A DNA stretch of 64,000 nt from CAG-103 sp963627135 (GTDB lineage Bacteria > Bacillota > Clostridia > Oscillospirales > Oscillospiraceae): contig CAVFZY010000023.1 in assembly GCA_963627135.1 (NCBI GenBank), forward strand, positions 1 to 64,000, in the 5' to 3' direction. The notes beneath the pieces were generated by a model that did not search any database, was not told where the DNA came from, and worked only from the letters and a program-made list of their open reading frames with translations. This document shows positions 7,315-16,184 of the stretch, one piece after another; the first letter of the stretch is position 1; each line of letters opens with the position of its first letter. A program made the translations under genes and the position numbers.

Positions 7315-8928
7315 ATGAATGAAATTTACGTCACCGGCCACCGGAACCCGGACACGGACTCCGTGGTGGCCGCCATTTCCTATGCCGCGTTGCGCAATGC
7401 CCTCGGCGACCGTGACTATGTGGCCGCGCATCTCGGCCACATCAGCGACGAGACGCAGCGCCTGCTCGGCCGCTTCGGCTTCCAGCCGCCGCGGACACTG
7501 AGCAACGTGCGCACACAGGTGCGCGATCTGGACTACGACACCCCGCCGGCGCTCAACTCCACCGTCACGATGGACCGCGCCTGGCACATCATGCGCGACC
7601 AGAACATCTCGGCCATGCCCATTATCAACGAGGACGGCACGCTCTATGGCCTGCTCTCCGCCGGGGACATTGCGGCCTACAGCATGCGCACGATCAGCGA
7701 CCGGCATGTGGACGCCCTGCCGCTGTTCAACCTCCTGAGCGTAATCGAGGGGCGCATCCTCAACGACGGCGCCGAGCAGGTCGACAGCGTGTCCGGCATG
7801 GTGACGATCGCCCTGCCGCAAAGCTGCGACAACCTGCTCTTCTCCGACCCCGACAGCATCATCCTCTGCGGCAACCAGCCGGATATGATCCGCCGCGCGC
7901 TCGACATCGGCGTGCAGTGCATCATTCTCTGCCAGACCGATGTGAATCCGGCGTGGCTGGAGGGTGCGGGCAGGACCTGCATCATCTCCACCCCGCTCGA
8001 CGCCAGCCGCGTCGCGCGGCTGGTGTATCAGGCGATCCCGATCTCCCGCCCGTGCCAGACGAAGGACATGGTCAGCTTCCACCTCGACGATTACATCGAC
8101 GATGTGCGTGAGGTCGTGCTCGAGAGCCGCTACCGCTGCTACCCCGTGCTCGACGAGAATGAAAAGGTCGTCGGCACGCTCTCACGCTATCACCTGCTGC
8201 GGCCTCGGCGCAAGCGCGTGGTGCTGGTCGATCACAATGAAATGGCGCAGGCCGTGCCCGGGCTCGAGCAGGCCGAGATCCTCGAGATCATCGACCACCA
8301 CCGCCTGGCCGACATTCAGACCGCGCAGCCCATCCGCGTGCGCAACGAGCCCGTCGGCAGCACGGCGACCATCATCACCGACATGTATCAGGAGCACGGC
8401 GTCATGCCATCGCCCGCGATGGCGGGCCTGCTGGCCGGGGCCATTTTGTCCGACACGGTCATGTTCAAGTCCCCCACGTGCACGAAGCGCGACATCGCCA
8501 TGGCCGAGCGCATGGCCCGCATCGCCAACGTCTCGCTCAACGAGCTGGGCAACCTGCTCTTCGCCGCCTCGAGCGCGGGCGACAAGTCGGCCGACGAGCT
8601 GTGCTTCACCGACTTCAAGGAGTTCCACATCGCCGATCACTATCTCGGCGTCGGTCAGGTCACGTCGCTCGACTCAGCTGCGGTGCTCGAGCGCAAGGAC
8701 GAGCTGCTGGCCGTCATGGCCACGAAGCTTGAGCAGCAGCACTATGACATGATCGCGCTCATGGTCACGGACGTGCTCATGGAGGGCACGAGCCTGCTCT
8801 ACATCGGCAATGATGACACGATCCGCTCCGCCTTCTCGGTGGAGCCGAAGGACAACGCCGTGTTCCTGCCCGGCGTGATGAGCCGCAAGAAACAGATCAT
8901 CCCCATGCTGACCGCCCTCTGGGGCTGA
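7315..8928 (+). CDS. ppaC: CBS/DRTGG-domain family II inorganic pyrophosphatase
   Basis: A 537-residue manganese-dependent pyrophosphatase of the DHH superfamily. The N-terminal catalytic part has the G-H-R-N-P-D-T-D-S motif (residues 8-16). It is interrupted by a regulatory insert: a first CBS domain, a DRTGG-like domain, then a second CBS domain. The DHH motif (VDHNE and IDHH) resumes near residue 305, and a DHHA2 domain closes the protein. This CBS-PPase form is larger than the roughly 310-residue plain enzyme and in studied clostridia is inhibited by AMP/ADP and activated by ATP or diadenosine polyphosphates. Start 7315 is chosen for the AAGGAG nine bases upstream. It removes pyrophosphate from biosynthesis. 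The gene is monocistronic, with its own promoter and terminator. Confidence 0.93.
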   Translation: MNEIYVTGHRNPDTDSVVAAISYAALRNALGDRDYVAAHLGHISDETQRLLGRFGFQPPRTLSNVRTQVRDLDYDTPPALNSTVTMDRAWHIMRDQNISAMPIINEDGTLYGLLSAGDIAAYSMRTISDRHVDALPLFNLLSVIEGRILNDGAEQVDSVSGMVTIALPQSCDNLLFSDPDSIILCGNQPDMIRRALDIGVQCIILCQTDVNPAWLEGAGRTCIISTPLDASRVARLVYQAIPISRPCQTKDMVSFHLDDYIDDVREVVLESRYRCYPVLDENEKVVGTLSRYHLLRPRRKRVVLVDHNEMAQAVPGLEQAEILEIIDHHRLADIQTAQPIRVRNEPVGSTATIITDMYQEHGVMPSPAMAGLLAGAILSDTVMFKSPTCTKRDIAMAERMARIANVSLNELGNLLFAASSAGDKSADELCFTDFKEFHIADHYLGVGQVTSLDSAAVLERKDELLAVMATKLEQQHYDMIALMVTDVLMEGTSLLYIGNDDTIRSAFSVEPKDNAVFLPGVMSRKKQIIPMLTALWG

Positions 8929-8943
8929 GGCGTACCTGCCAAG

Positions 8944-8979
8944 AAAGTCCGCACAGGCAGTGCCTGTGCGGACTTTTTC
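8944..8979 (+). terminator. intrinsic terminator after ppaC
   Basis: A 16-base inverted repeat (8944-8959 with 8961-8976) ending in a T-run. It sits between convergent genes and probably serves both. Confidence 0.85.
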
Positions 8980-8993
8980 TATTTGGGACTTCT

Positions 8994-11021
8994 TCACGCC
9001 GTCGCGCTGACGATGCGGTAGTACGACCGCGCCGTGAGCAGGTACACGAGCGTGTACAGCAGCGCAAAGACCGCAAACGTTCCGAGCGTGCACAGCAAAA
9101 ACAGGTGTACGTTCTGCACGCCGAAGGCGAACACGATCTGCTTGACGAGCGGAAACGCAAACGCGATGTGGATCGCCGCCGTAACGAGCGGCAGGAAGAA
9201 CATGAGCAGCACCTGCGTGCGGATAGTCGCCTTGACCTCCCGGGGCGTCATGCCGACCTGCTGCATGATGCGAAAGCGCCCGCAGTCATCGTACCCCTCG
9301 GAGACCTGCTTGTAGTAGATGATGAGCACTGTCGCAAGCAAAAATACAAACCCGAGGAAGAAGCCAAGGAACAGGAAGCTGCCGTATGTGCTGCGCAGCG
9401 TGGGGTAGCCGTCCGCGCGCACGTCGGACGACCAGCCGATGTGTGCATCCTCGACCGCCTGCTGGAAAGCCGCGTCGCTCCAGACCGTGTTCATGGCGTC
9501 GAGCTGCTCGTCGTCCGTGCCGGAGAGGTCGAACTGGTACGTGTAGTTGAGCGTGCTGAGCGTGCCGCCGTTGGCGTTGGCATGCTCATTTTGCCGCGCG
9601 CGCAGCTCGAGCATGCTGTCGAGATCCGGCACGACCAGATAGAGCGTGCGTACGCCCGCGATGGAGCTGCCGCTGTCGAGCGGGAAGCTGTCGAGCTGCC
9701 GCAGGCGGAACGTGCGGCCGCAGATCGTCACCGTGTCGCCGAAGGGCTTGCCGTCCGTCCAGGCGAGGGCCTCGTCCGGCGCGAGCGTGACGGTCTCGCC
9801 CGTCAGGCTGGCATAGCCGTCGGCGTCTGTGACCCAGACGGTGAGCGCGTTGGAGAGCTGATACGACGTCTGCGTCACGTGCGTGACATCGACCGTCGCA
9901 TCATCCTCGCGCATCATGGACAGATTGATCGAGCGATAGCCGTGCACGTTGCTCTGTGTAAGCCCCGTGCCCGCCACGGCGGCATCGACCGCCTGCACGA
10001 CCGGGCCGACATCCGGGACCGCGTCCGTGTCGCTGCCGGCCGAGAGCGTGAGCGTCACGTCCTGCGGCCAGCGCACGGCGGCGTAGGCGTCCAGCCCCTT
10101 GTACAGGCTCACCGTGGTCGAGACCGTCACGAGCACCATCGTCGATAGGATGCAGATGCTCGCAAGGCCGGCCGCGTTGCGGCTCATGCGGTAGATGAGA
10201 CCGGAGACAGTGGCAAAATGGCTGGTTTTATAATAGTAGCGCCGGTTTTTGCGCAGCGCCTTGAGGATGACGATGCTCAGCGCGATGAACACGAGATACG
10301 TGCCGATGATGACGAGGATGACCGCCGGGAAGAAATACTCAATGGCGGTGTAGGCCGAGCCGGTGCGCAGAGACATGATATAGCCCGAGGCAAGGCAAAC
10401 CGCGCCGAGCAGGGCAAGGATCCACTTGCTGCGCGGTTCGCGCTCACCCTCGCTGCTGCCGCGCAGCAGCTGCACGGGGTTGGACAGATGGATGATGCGG
10501 ATGGTATTGAGCAGCAGCAGCAAAAACAGCACGCCGAAAAACACCGCCGTGTAGCCGATGCTCATCAGGCTGATGTTCAGCCGGAACGTGGTCTCCCCGC
10601 CGATGAGCCGCATGAGCACGAGCTGCAGGAGCTTGGAGAACACGCCCGCCGCCACAAGGCCGAAAAACAGCGCCATGGCCGCCGTATACAGCGACTCCCA
10701 GAAGAGCACATAGGAAATGTGGCGCTTTTCCATACCGAGGATGTTGTAGATGGCAAACTCGCGCTTGCGCTGCTTGGTGAAGGTGCTGTTCGTGTAAAAG
10801 AGGATGATGGCGGAAAACAGCACCATGATCCACACGCCGACGCCGAGCATCTGGCTGACGTTGTCACCGTGGGGCATGTCGGCAAGATACGGGTCGCTCG
10901 CCAGCGTGAGCATGATGCAGAACAGCGCCACGATCACGATGCAGGCCAGCAGATACGGTAGGTAGAACCGGCGGTTTTTCTTCAGATTCGTCGCCGCCAG
11001 ACGCGGGTAGAGGTTACGCAT
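8994..11021 (-). CDS. BceB-like ABC transporter permease
   Basis: A 675-residue FtsX-family permease with the BceB layout: one N-terminal helix, a first group of helices (about 55-340), a large extracytoplasmic domain of about 200 residues (about 370-560), then three C-terminal helices. Such permeases pair with a BceA ATPase and a BceS kinase, sense cell-wall-active peptides such as bacitracin or lantibiotics, and free their lipid targets. The start ATG (11019-11021) lies inside the last codons of the ATPase gene, an eight-base overlap, so translation is coupled. The extracytoplasmic domain, which decides the ligand, is not one I can match to a specific peptide. Confidence 0.88.
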   Translation of the reverse strand: MRNLYPRLAATNLKKNRRFYLPYLLACIVIVALFCIMLTLASDPYLADMPHGDNVSQMLGVGVWIMVLFSAIILFYTNSTFTKQRKREFAIYNILGMEKRHISYVLFWESLYTAAMALFFGLVAAGVFSKLLQLVLMRLIGGETTFRLNISLMSIGYTAVFFGVLFLLLLLNTIRIIHLSNPVQLLRGSSEGEREPRSKWILALLGAVCLASGYIMSLRTGSAYTAIEYFFPAVILVIIGTYLVFIALSIVILKALRKNRRYYYKTSHFATVSGLIYRMSRNAAGLASICILSTMVLVTVSTTVSLYKGLDAYAAVRWPQDVTLTLSAGSDTDAVPDVGPVVQAVDAAVAGTGLTQSNVHGYRSINLSMMREDDATVDVTHVTQTSYQLSNALTVWVTDADGYASLTGETVTLAPDEALAWTDGKPFGDTVTICGRTFRLRQLDSFPLDSGSSIAGVRTLYLVVPDLDSMLELRARQNEHANANGGTLSTLNYTYQFDLSGTDDEQLDAMNTVWSDAAFQQAVEDAHIGWSSDVRADGYPTLRSTYGSFLFLGFFLGFVFLLATVLIIYYKQVSEGYDDCGRFRIMQQVGMTPREVKATIRTQVLLMFFLPLVTAAIHIAFAFPLVKQIVFAFGVQNVHLFLLCTLGTFAVFALLYTLVYLLTARSYYRIVSATA

Positions 11022-11781
11022 GGTGCTCACCGCCCGTTGCCAGCATCGTGAGCGTATCGGCGACCTTCTGGTAGAGCTGCTCGTCCGTGCTCTCGCCGCG
11101 ATAGATCTCGTGGAACACCTCGCCGTCCTTGATGAACAGCACGCGCGAGGCGCGGCTGGCCGCCTTGACCGAGTGCGTGACCATGAGGATGGTCTGGCCG
11201 CCGCGGTTGATCTCCTCGAACAGGTGCAGCAGCTCGTCCGTCGCGCGCGAATCGAGCGCGCCGGTCGGCTCGTCGGCGAGCACGAGCTTCGGCTGCGTGA
11301 TGAGCGCGCGGGCGACGGCCACGCGCTGCTTCTGGCCGCCGGAGAGCTCATACGGGAACTTCTGCAGCAGCTGCGCGATGCCGAGCTGCCGTGCGATGGG
11401 TGCGAGGCGCGCGGCCATCTCCGTATACGGCCGGCCGGCGAGCACGAGCGGCAGGAAGATGTTATCCTGCACGGAGAACGTGTCGAGCAGGTTGAACTCC
11501 TGGAACACGAAGCCCAGCTGCGAGCGGCGGAAGGCCGCGATCTCCCGCTCGGGGATGGCGCTCAGCGGCCGGCCGGCGAGCACGACCTCGCCGCCGGTGG
11601 GCTTATCGAGCGCGGCGAGGATGTTGAGCAGCGTGGTTTTGCCGCTGCCGCTCTCGCCCATGATGGCGACGTACTCGCCCTTCTCAACCGTGAAATTCAC
11701 GTCCGTGAGCGCCTGCACCTTCGTGCCGCCGAAGCGGGTGGTATAAATCTTCTGAACATGACGAACTTCCAAAAACGACAT
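11014..11781 (-). CDS. BceA-like ABC transporter ATPase
   Basis: A 255-residue nucleotide-binding protein with Walker A GESGSGKTT (about 40-48), ABC signature LSGGQKQRV, and Walker B LVLADEPTG, the MacB/LolD/BceA class. Start 11781 follows GGAGG by eight bases; an upstream in-frame ATG would add about 20 residues with no family support. It powers the adjacent BceB-like permease. The gene has its own regulated promoter in the 107-base gap after the kinase gene, as expected for a Bce pump induced by its response regulator. Confidence 0.92.
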   Translation of the reverse strand: MSFLEVRHVQKIYTTRFGGTKVQALTDVNFTVEKGEYVAIMGESGSGKTTLLNILAALDKPTGGEVVLAGRPLSAIPEREIAAFRRSQLGFVFQEFNLLDTFSVQDNIFLPLVLAGRPYTEMAARLAPIARQLGIAQLLQKFPYELSGGQKQRVAVARALITQPKLVLADEPTGALDSRATDELLHLFEEINRGGQTILMVTHSVKAASRASRVLFIKDGEVFHEIYRGESTDEQLYQKVADTLTMLATGGEHHA

Positions 11782-11811
11782 GACCGTTACCTCCTGTGTA
11801 ATGACAGGCTC

Positions 11812-11886
11812 AGTATAAACCGCCGGGGAAATGGCTGCCATGCATCTGGCTTACATTTTCCCGGCGGAAACTTACGATTCTGTAAG
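11812..11886 (-). promoter_or_regulatory. BceR-type regulated promoter of the ABC pump
   Basis: The gap between the kinase stop and the ATPase start holds, in transcription order, a perfect CTTAC-N6-GTAAG inverted repeat (11871-11886), a 14-base near-perfect inverted repeat (11854-11867 with 11820-11833), and a TGGCAG/TATACT promoter (11835-11840 and 11812-11817, 17-base spacer). The first repeat resembles the TNACA-N4-TGTAA sites known for BceR-like regulators. Confidence 0.5.
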
Positions 11887-11888
11887 GC

Positions 11889-12872
11889 TCACTCGACCTC
11901 GAGCGCGTCCTGCTGCAGGCCGATGCGCACCGTCGTGCCCACGCCGACGGCCGACGTGATGGTGATCGTGTGGCCGAGTTTTTCGAGGATGCGGCGGCAG
12001 AGGTACAGGCCGATGCCGGTCGCGCGCTTGTCCGTGCGGCCGTTGCAGCCGGTGAAGCCCTTTTCAAACACGCGCGGCAGGTCCTCCGGCGCGATGCCGA
12101 TGCCCGTGTCGCGGATGCAGAGCGTCTTCGGTGCCTCGAGCGTGATGGACACTGACCCGCTGCGGGTGTACTTGAGCGCGTTGGAGAGCACCTGCTCGAT
12201 GACGAACAGCAGCCACTTCTCGTCCGTGATGACGCTGACGTTCAGCGGCGCGTACTCCAGGCGCAGCCTGCGCCGGATGAACTGGGAGGCAAACTTGCGC
12301 ACCGCCTGCCGGACGATATCGTCGAGCGCGTAGTTGCGGATGACATAGTCCGACGACGGGTTCTCGAGCCGCAGGTAGCCGAGCACCATCTCCACATACT
12401 GCTCCACGCTCTGCACCTGCTCGAGCAGGGCGCGCTGCTCGTCCGTGTCCGCGTCCTGCAGCAGCAGACGCATGGCGGCGATGGGCGTCTTGATCTGGTG
12501 CGCCCAGACGGTGTAGTACTCAACTAAGTCCTGATAGCTGCGCTGGCTGCAGGTCATCTGTGCGCGGCGATCGGCATCGAGCGCGCGCACGAGCGCCTGA
12601 TACTGTGCCTCGAGCATCCCGTCCGGCTCCGGCAGCTGCTCGGTGCTGAGCGTGATCTCCTGCTCCAGCCGCCGCAGCAGGCGCAGCCGCGCGGCAAACC
12701 GCCGGTAATCGACCGCGAACCACAGCGCCAGCACAAACAGGCACACGAGCGCCGCGTACCCCGCCGCGCCCAGCGGCACCCGGTAGAGCCAGAACACGAG
12801 CGCGAACACGACCGTGTAGACCGCAAGCGCGATGAGCGCCTTGCGGTTTTCCTTCACATAAGCGCCAAACAT
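11889..12872 (-). CDS. BceS-like intramembrane-sensing histidine kinase
   Basis: A 327-residue kinase with two N-terminal helices (about 11-29 and 36-54) joined by a very short outside loop, so it lacks a sensor domain of its own, the hallmark of Bce-type kinases that sense through the ABC permease. The phospho-acceptor is H125 in WAHQIKTP, and the C-terminal HATPase domain carries N-box, DTGIGI and GIGL motifs. Start 12872 follows GGGGGGAG. It lies 13 bases after the response regulator gene. Substrate transport rate through the pump, rather than free drug, is the expected signal in this family. Confidence 0.9.
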   Translation of the reverse strand: MFGAYVKENRKALIALAVYTVVFALVFWLYRVPLGAAGYAALVCLFVLALWFAVDYRRFAARLRLLRRLEQEITLSTEQLPEPDGMLEAQYQALVRALDADRRAQMTCSQRSYQDLVEYYTVWAHQIKTPIAAMRLLLQDADTDEQRALLEQVQSVEQYVEMVLGYLRLENPSSDYVIRNYALDDIVRQAVRKFASQFIRRRLRLEYAPLNVSVITDEKWLLFVIEQVLSNALKYTRSGSVSITLEAPKTLCIRDTGIGIAPEDLPRVFEKGFTGCNGRTDKRATGIGLYLCRRILEKLGHTITITSAVGVGTTVRIGLQQDALEVE

Positions 12873-12885
12873 GGCCGCTCCCCCC

Positions 12886-13557
12886 TCACTCGATGAGATA
12901 GCCGAGGCCCTTTTTCGTCGTGATATAATCCGGAAGACCGGCGGCCTCGAGCTTGCGGCGCAGGCGGGCGATGTTGACCGTGAGCGTGTTTTCATCGACA
13001 AAGCTGTCCGTCTCCCAGAGCTTTTCCATGAGCGTTTCGCGGCTGACGACGCTGCCCTTGCGCTCGAGCAGCGTCTGCAGAATGCGGTAGTCGTTTTTCG
13101 TCAGCTCGATGCGCTGCCCCTGATACGTCAGGCTCGCGTCGGCCGTGTTGAGCACGGCGCCGCGGTGCTCGAGCGTGGGTGCGGGCGCAGCAAAATCATA
13201 CGTGCGGCGCAAAATGGCCTGGATCTTCGCCAGCAGCACGTTCAGGTCAAAGGGCTTGGCGATGAAATCGTCGCCGCCCATGTTCATGGCCATGACGATG
13301 TTCATATTGTCCGACGCCGAGGAGAGGAACACGACCGGCACGTTCGACACGCGCCGCAGCTCCTGGCACCAGTGGTAGCCGTTATAAAACGGGAGCGTGA
13401 TGTCGAGCAGCACGAGCTGCGGGTCAAACGCCGTACACTCGGCGAGCACATTGCGGAAATCCTCCGTGCAGCGCACGTCATAGCCCCACGTCGTCAGGTG
13501 CTTTTGCAGCGCGGCGGCGATGGCCGCGTCGTCCTCCACGATAAAAATGCGGTGCAT
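12886..13557 (-). CDS. BceR-like response regulator (OmpR family)
   Basis: A 223-residue regulator with a receiver domain (acidic pocket E8/D9/D10, phosphorylation site D52, K101) and a C-terminal winged helix. Start 13557 has GGAGGGG upstream; the in-frame GGDR extension lacks one. It is the first gene of the kinase pair and most likely activates the ABC pump promoter at 11812-11886. A terminator upstream isolates it from the peptidase gene. Confidence 0.9.
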   Translation of the reverse strand: MHRIFIVEDDAAIAAALQKHLTTWGYDVRCTEDFRNVLAECTAFDPQLVLLDITLPFYNGYHWCQELRRVSNVPVVFLSSASDNMNIVMAMNMGGDDFIAKPFDLNVLLAKIQAILRRTYDFAAPAPTLEHRGAVLNTADASLTYQGQRIELTKNDYRILQTLLERKGSVVSRETLMEKLWETDSFVDENTLTVNIARLRRKLEAAGLPDYITTKKGLGYLIE

Positions 13558-13577
13558 GCGATCCCCTCCCATGCAGA

Positions 13578-13616
13578 AAAATAGCAGGTGCAGGCAACCC
13601 CTGCACCTGCTATTTT
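13578..13616 (-). terminator. intrinsic terminator after the YugP-like gene
   Basis: A 17-base perfect stem (13578-13594 with 13599-13615) around a CAAC loop, with T-runs on both strands. Confidence 0.85.
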
Positions 13617-13648
13617 ACGATCATTCGGCTCCGATTGCAACGGCGGCG

Positions 13649-14353
13649 TCAATCCCGGCGGCGATTTCCGTAGAGAATGATGAGCCGCAGCAGCTGCGCA
13701 AACGACACCAGCAGCGCCGCAACATACGTCATGGCGGCCGCCCGCAGCACGCTGCGCGCGCCGCGCAGCTCGTCGTCCGCGAGCAGGTTACGCGACTCGA
13801 TGGCGGCCAGCGCCCGGCGGGAGGCGTTGAACTCCACCGGCAGCGTCACGAGCTGGAACACCGTCACGAGGCCGAAGAGCAGAATACCCGACCAGACGAG
13901 CACCGACCAGTTGAAGATCAGCCCCGCGATGAGCAGCGGCCACGACAGGTTCGAGCCGATGCGCGTGGCCGGAATGATGGCCGTGCGGATACGGATGGGC
14001 GCATAGTCCGTGGCGTACTGCACGGCGTGGCCCGCCTCGTGCGCCGCGACGCCCACGGCCGCGATCGACGCGACGCCGTAGACCTCGTCCGAGAGGCGGA
14101 TGACCTTCGCCTGCGGGTCAAAGTGGTCGGTCAGCTTGCCGGAAATGTGCTCGATGCGCACATCCGTGATGCCGTTGGCCTGCAGGATGCGCTGCGCCGC
14201 CTGCGCGCCGGTCAGGCCGCTTGTGCAGCGCACGCGCGCATAGCGCGAAAATGCGCTCTTGACCTGGATCTGCGCGATGAGCGCGATGAGCAGTGCCGGC
14301 ACGACCAGCAGCAGATACGTTGTATCAAAGCCATAATAATATCCGTGGTACAT
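13649..14353 (-). CDS. YugP-like membrane zinc metallopeptidase
   Basis: A 234-residue protein of the Zn_peptidase_2 (PF04298, YugP) family. It has an N-terminal membrane helix, the H-E-A-G-H zinc motif near residue 105, and two or three further helices in the C-terminal half, so the active site sits at the cytoplasmic face of the membrane. The function in the cell is not known in any detail. Start 14353 has AAAGGA ten bases upstream. It is monocistronic, ended by the hairpin at 13578-13616, and divergent from the ECF transporter operon. Confidence 0.85.
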   Translation of the reverse strand: MYHGYYYGFDTTYLLLVVPALLIALIAQIQVKSAFSRYARVRCTSGLTGAQAAQRILQANGITDVRIEHISGKLTDHFDPQAKVIRLSDEVYGVASIAAVGVAAHEAGHAVQYATDYAPIRIRTAIIPATRIGSNLSWPLLIAGLIFNWSVLVWSGILLFGLVTVFQLVTLPVEFNASRRALAAIESRNLLADDELRGARSVLRAAAMTYVAALLVSFAQLLRLIILYGNRRRD

Positions 14354-14450
14354 GGCAGTCGTCCTTTCTGGTTCGTGCTGCTATTTTACCGCCAAAGCAC
14401 GCGCGCGTCAACCGGGAGCGCGGATTTGCGCAAATATCCCCCCACCGGGC

Positions 14451-14478
14451 TTGCACAGCGGCTGTTTTTTGTTATACT
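14451..14478 (+). promoter_or_regulatory. promoter of the ECF transporter operon
   Basis: TTGCAC (14451-14456), a 16-base spacer and TATACT (14473-14478), 25 bases before the first ATG. The short leader holds no visible riboswitch. Confidence 0.6.
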
Positions 14479-14502
14479 TGTGTCAAATACACGATAAAGA
14501 GT

Positions 14503-15342
14503 ATGGACGATCCGATCATGATTGATGCACACGACATTCGATTTTCCTACGACGGGCCGGGCGGCCGCCGCTCCCTCAACGGCGCGCAGCTGCACGCCGC
14601 ACCCGGCGAGTTTGTGGCCGTGCTCGGGCACAACGGCTGCGGCAAATCCACGCTCGTCAAGCACTTCAACGCCCTGCTGCCGCTGCAGCACGGCACGCTG
14701 ACCGTCGACGGCATGGACGCCGCCGACCCCGCCAACCGCTGGGCGCTGCGGCGCAAAGTCGGCATGGTGTTTCAGAATCCGGACAACCAGTTCGTGTCCA
14801 CGATCGTGGGCGAGGATGTGGCCTTCGGGCTGGAAAACTACGGCGTGCCGGAAGACGAGATCCCCGCGCGCGTGGCCGCGGCGCTCGCTGCCGTGGACAT
14901 GGCAGGCTACGAAAACCGCGCGACGCACACGCTCTCCGGCGGGCAGAAGCAGCGCGTGGCGCTGGCCGGCGTGCTGGCCCTGTCGCCGGACATTCTGGTG
15001 TTCGACGAGGCCACCGCCATGCTCGACCCAGACGGCCGGCAGGAGGTGCTGCGCACGATCCACCGCCTGCACAAAGAGCAGCACAAGACCGTCGTCATGA
15101 TCACGCACTATATTGAAGAAGCCATCGGCGCCGACCGCGTCTATCTCATCCACAACGGCAAAATGATCGCCGACGGCACGGCGCGCGAGATGCTCACGCA
15201 GCCGGAGCTGCTGGCCGCGGCAGGGCTCACGCCGCCGATGCCGGTGCAGATGTACCATGACCTGAAGCAGGCCGGGATCGTGCTCGCCCGCTGCCCGCTG
15301 ACGCTTGAGGAGCTTGCGGAGGAACTATGCCGATCACAGTAA
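14503..15342 (+). CDS. ecfA1: ECF transporter ATPase A1
   Basis: A 279-residue energy-coupling-factor ATPase: Walker A GHNGCGKST, Q-loop VFQNPDNQ, signature LSGGQKQRV, Walker B ILVFDEATAMLDP. ATG 14503 is used. ATG 14518 (protein five residues shorter) is equally possible because neither has a strong ribosome binding site. It is the first of five genes (A1-A2-T-S-methyltransferase) with overlapping ends, and forms the energizing module with A2 and T. Confidence 0.92.
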   Translation: MDDPIMIDAHDIRFSYDGPGGRRSLNGAQLHAAPGEFVAVLGHNGCGKSTLVKHFNALLPLQHGTLTVDGMDAADPANRWALRRKVGMVFQNPDNQFVSTIVGEDVAFGLENYGVPEDEIPARVAAALAAVDMAGYENRATHTLSGGQKQRVALAGVLALSPDILVFDEATAMLDPDGRQEVLRTIHRLHKEQHKTVVMITHYIEEAIGADRVYLIHNGKMIADGTAREMLTQPELLAAAGLTPPMPVQMYHDLKQAGIVLARCPLTLEELAEELCRSQ

Positions 15343-16184
15343 CGAATCTGACGTGTGTCTACGGCGCGGGGACACCTTTTGAGACCACTGCGCTGCGCGA
15401 TGTGTCCGTCACGGTCGAAAACGGCAGCTTCGTCGGCATTCTCGGCCGCACCGGCTGCGGCAAGTCCACGCTCATCCAGATCATGGCCGGTCTGCTCACG
15501 CCGACGGCCGGCACCGTCATGCTCGACGGGCAGGACATCCACGCCCGCCGCTATGACCGCAGCATCCTGCGGCGCAAGGTCGGCATCGTGTTCCAGTACC
15601 CGGAGTGTCAGCTCTTTGAGACGACCGTGGAAAAAGACGTGGCCTTCGGCCTGAAGCACAGCGGCCTGAGCGCCGCCGAAAAGCAGGCGCGCGTGCGCTG
15701 GGCGCTCGAGACCGTGGGCTTCTCGTTCGAAAAAGTCCATGACCAGCCGCCGATGGGCCTCTCCGGCGGGGAGAAGCGGCGCGTGGCCATCGCGGGCGTG
15801 CTGGCGACAAAGCCGGAGTACCTCATTCTCGACGAGCCGATCGCGGGGCTCGACCCGCTCGGACGCGAGGCATTTTTGCAGCTCATCACCGAGCTCAACC
15901 GCGGCGGCATGACCATCCTCATGGTCTCGCACAACGCCGACTGTCTGGGCGCGTATGCCCGGCGGCTGCTCGTGCTGGAGGACGGGCAGCTCGTGCGCGA
16001 CGGCACACCGGAGGAGATCTATGCCGACCTCGACTGGATGCGCGCGCACCGACTGGGCGTGCCGCAGTGCCGCACCGCTGCCGCTCTGCTCAAGCAGGGC
16101 GAGCTGGATATTCCGCAGGACATCGCAAGCTATGACGCGCTGCTCGCGGCCGTGCTGCGCGCGAAGGGCGGTGGCCGCCCATGA
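15327..16184 (+). CDS. ecfA2: ECF transporter ATPase A2
   Basis: A 285-residue partner ATPase: Walker A GRTGCGKST, Q-loop VFQYPECQ, signature LSGGEKRRVAI, Walker B LILDEPIAGLDP. It starts inside the end of ecfA1 (16-base overlap) after GAGGAACT, and ends with a four-base ATGA overlap onto ecfT, so A1, A2 and T should be made in fixed proportion. It forms the asymmetric A1-A2 dimer that drives the ECF transporter. Confidence 0.93.
   Translation: MPITVTNLTCVYGAGTPFETTALRDVSVTVENGSFVGILGRTGCGKSTLIQIMAGLLTPTAGTVMLDGQDIHARRYDRSILRRKVGIVFQYPECQLFETTVEKDVAFGLKHSGLSAAEKQARVRWALETVGFSFEKVHDQPPMGLSGGEKRRVAIAGVLATKPEYLILDEPIAGLDPLGREAFLQLITELNRGGMTILMVSHNADCLGAYARRLLVLEDGQLVRDGTPEEIYADLDWMRAHRLGVPQCRTAAALLKQGELDIPQDIASYDALLAAVLRAKGGGRP

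Noticed and set aside
14457..14502. Vitamin riboswitch in the ECF operon leader
   Set aside because: Only about 25 bases separate the -10 box and the first ATG, too few for any known aptamer.
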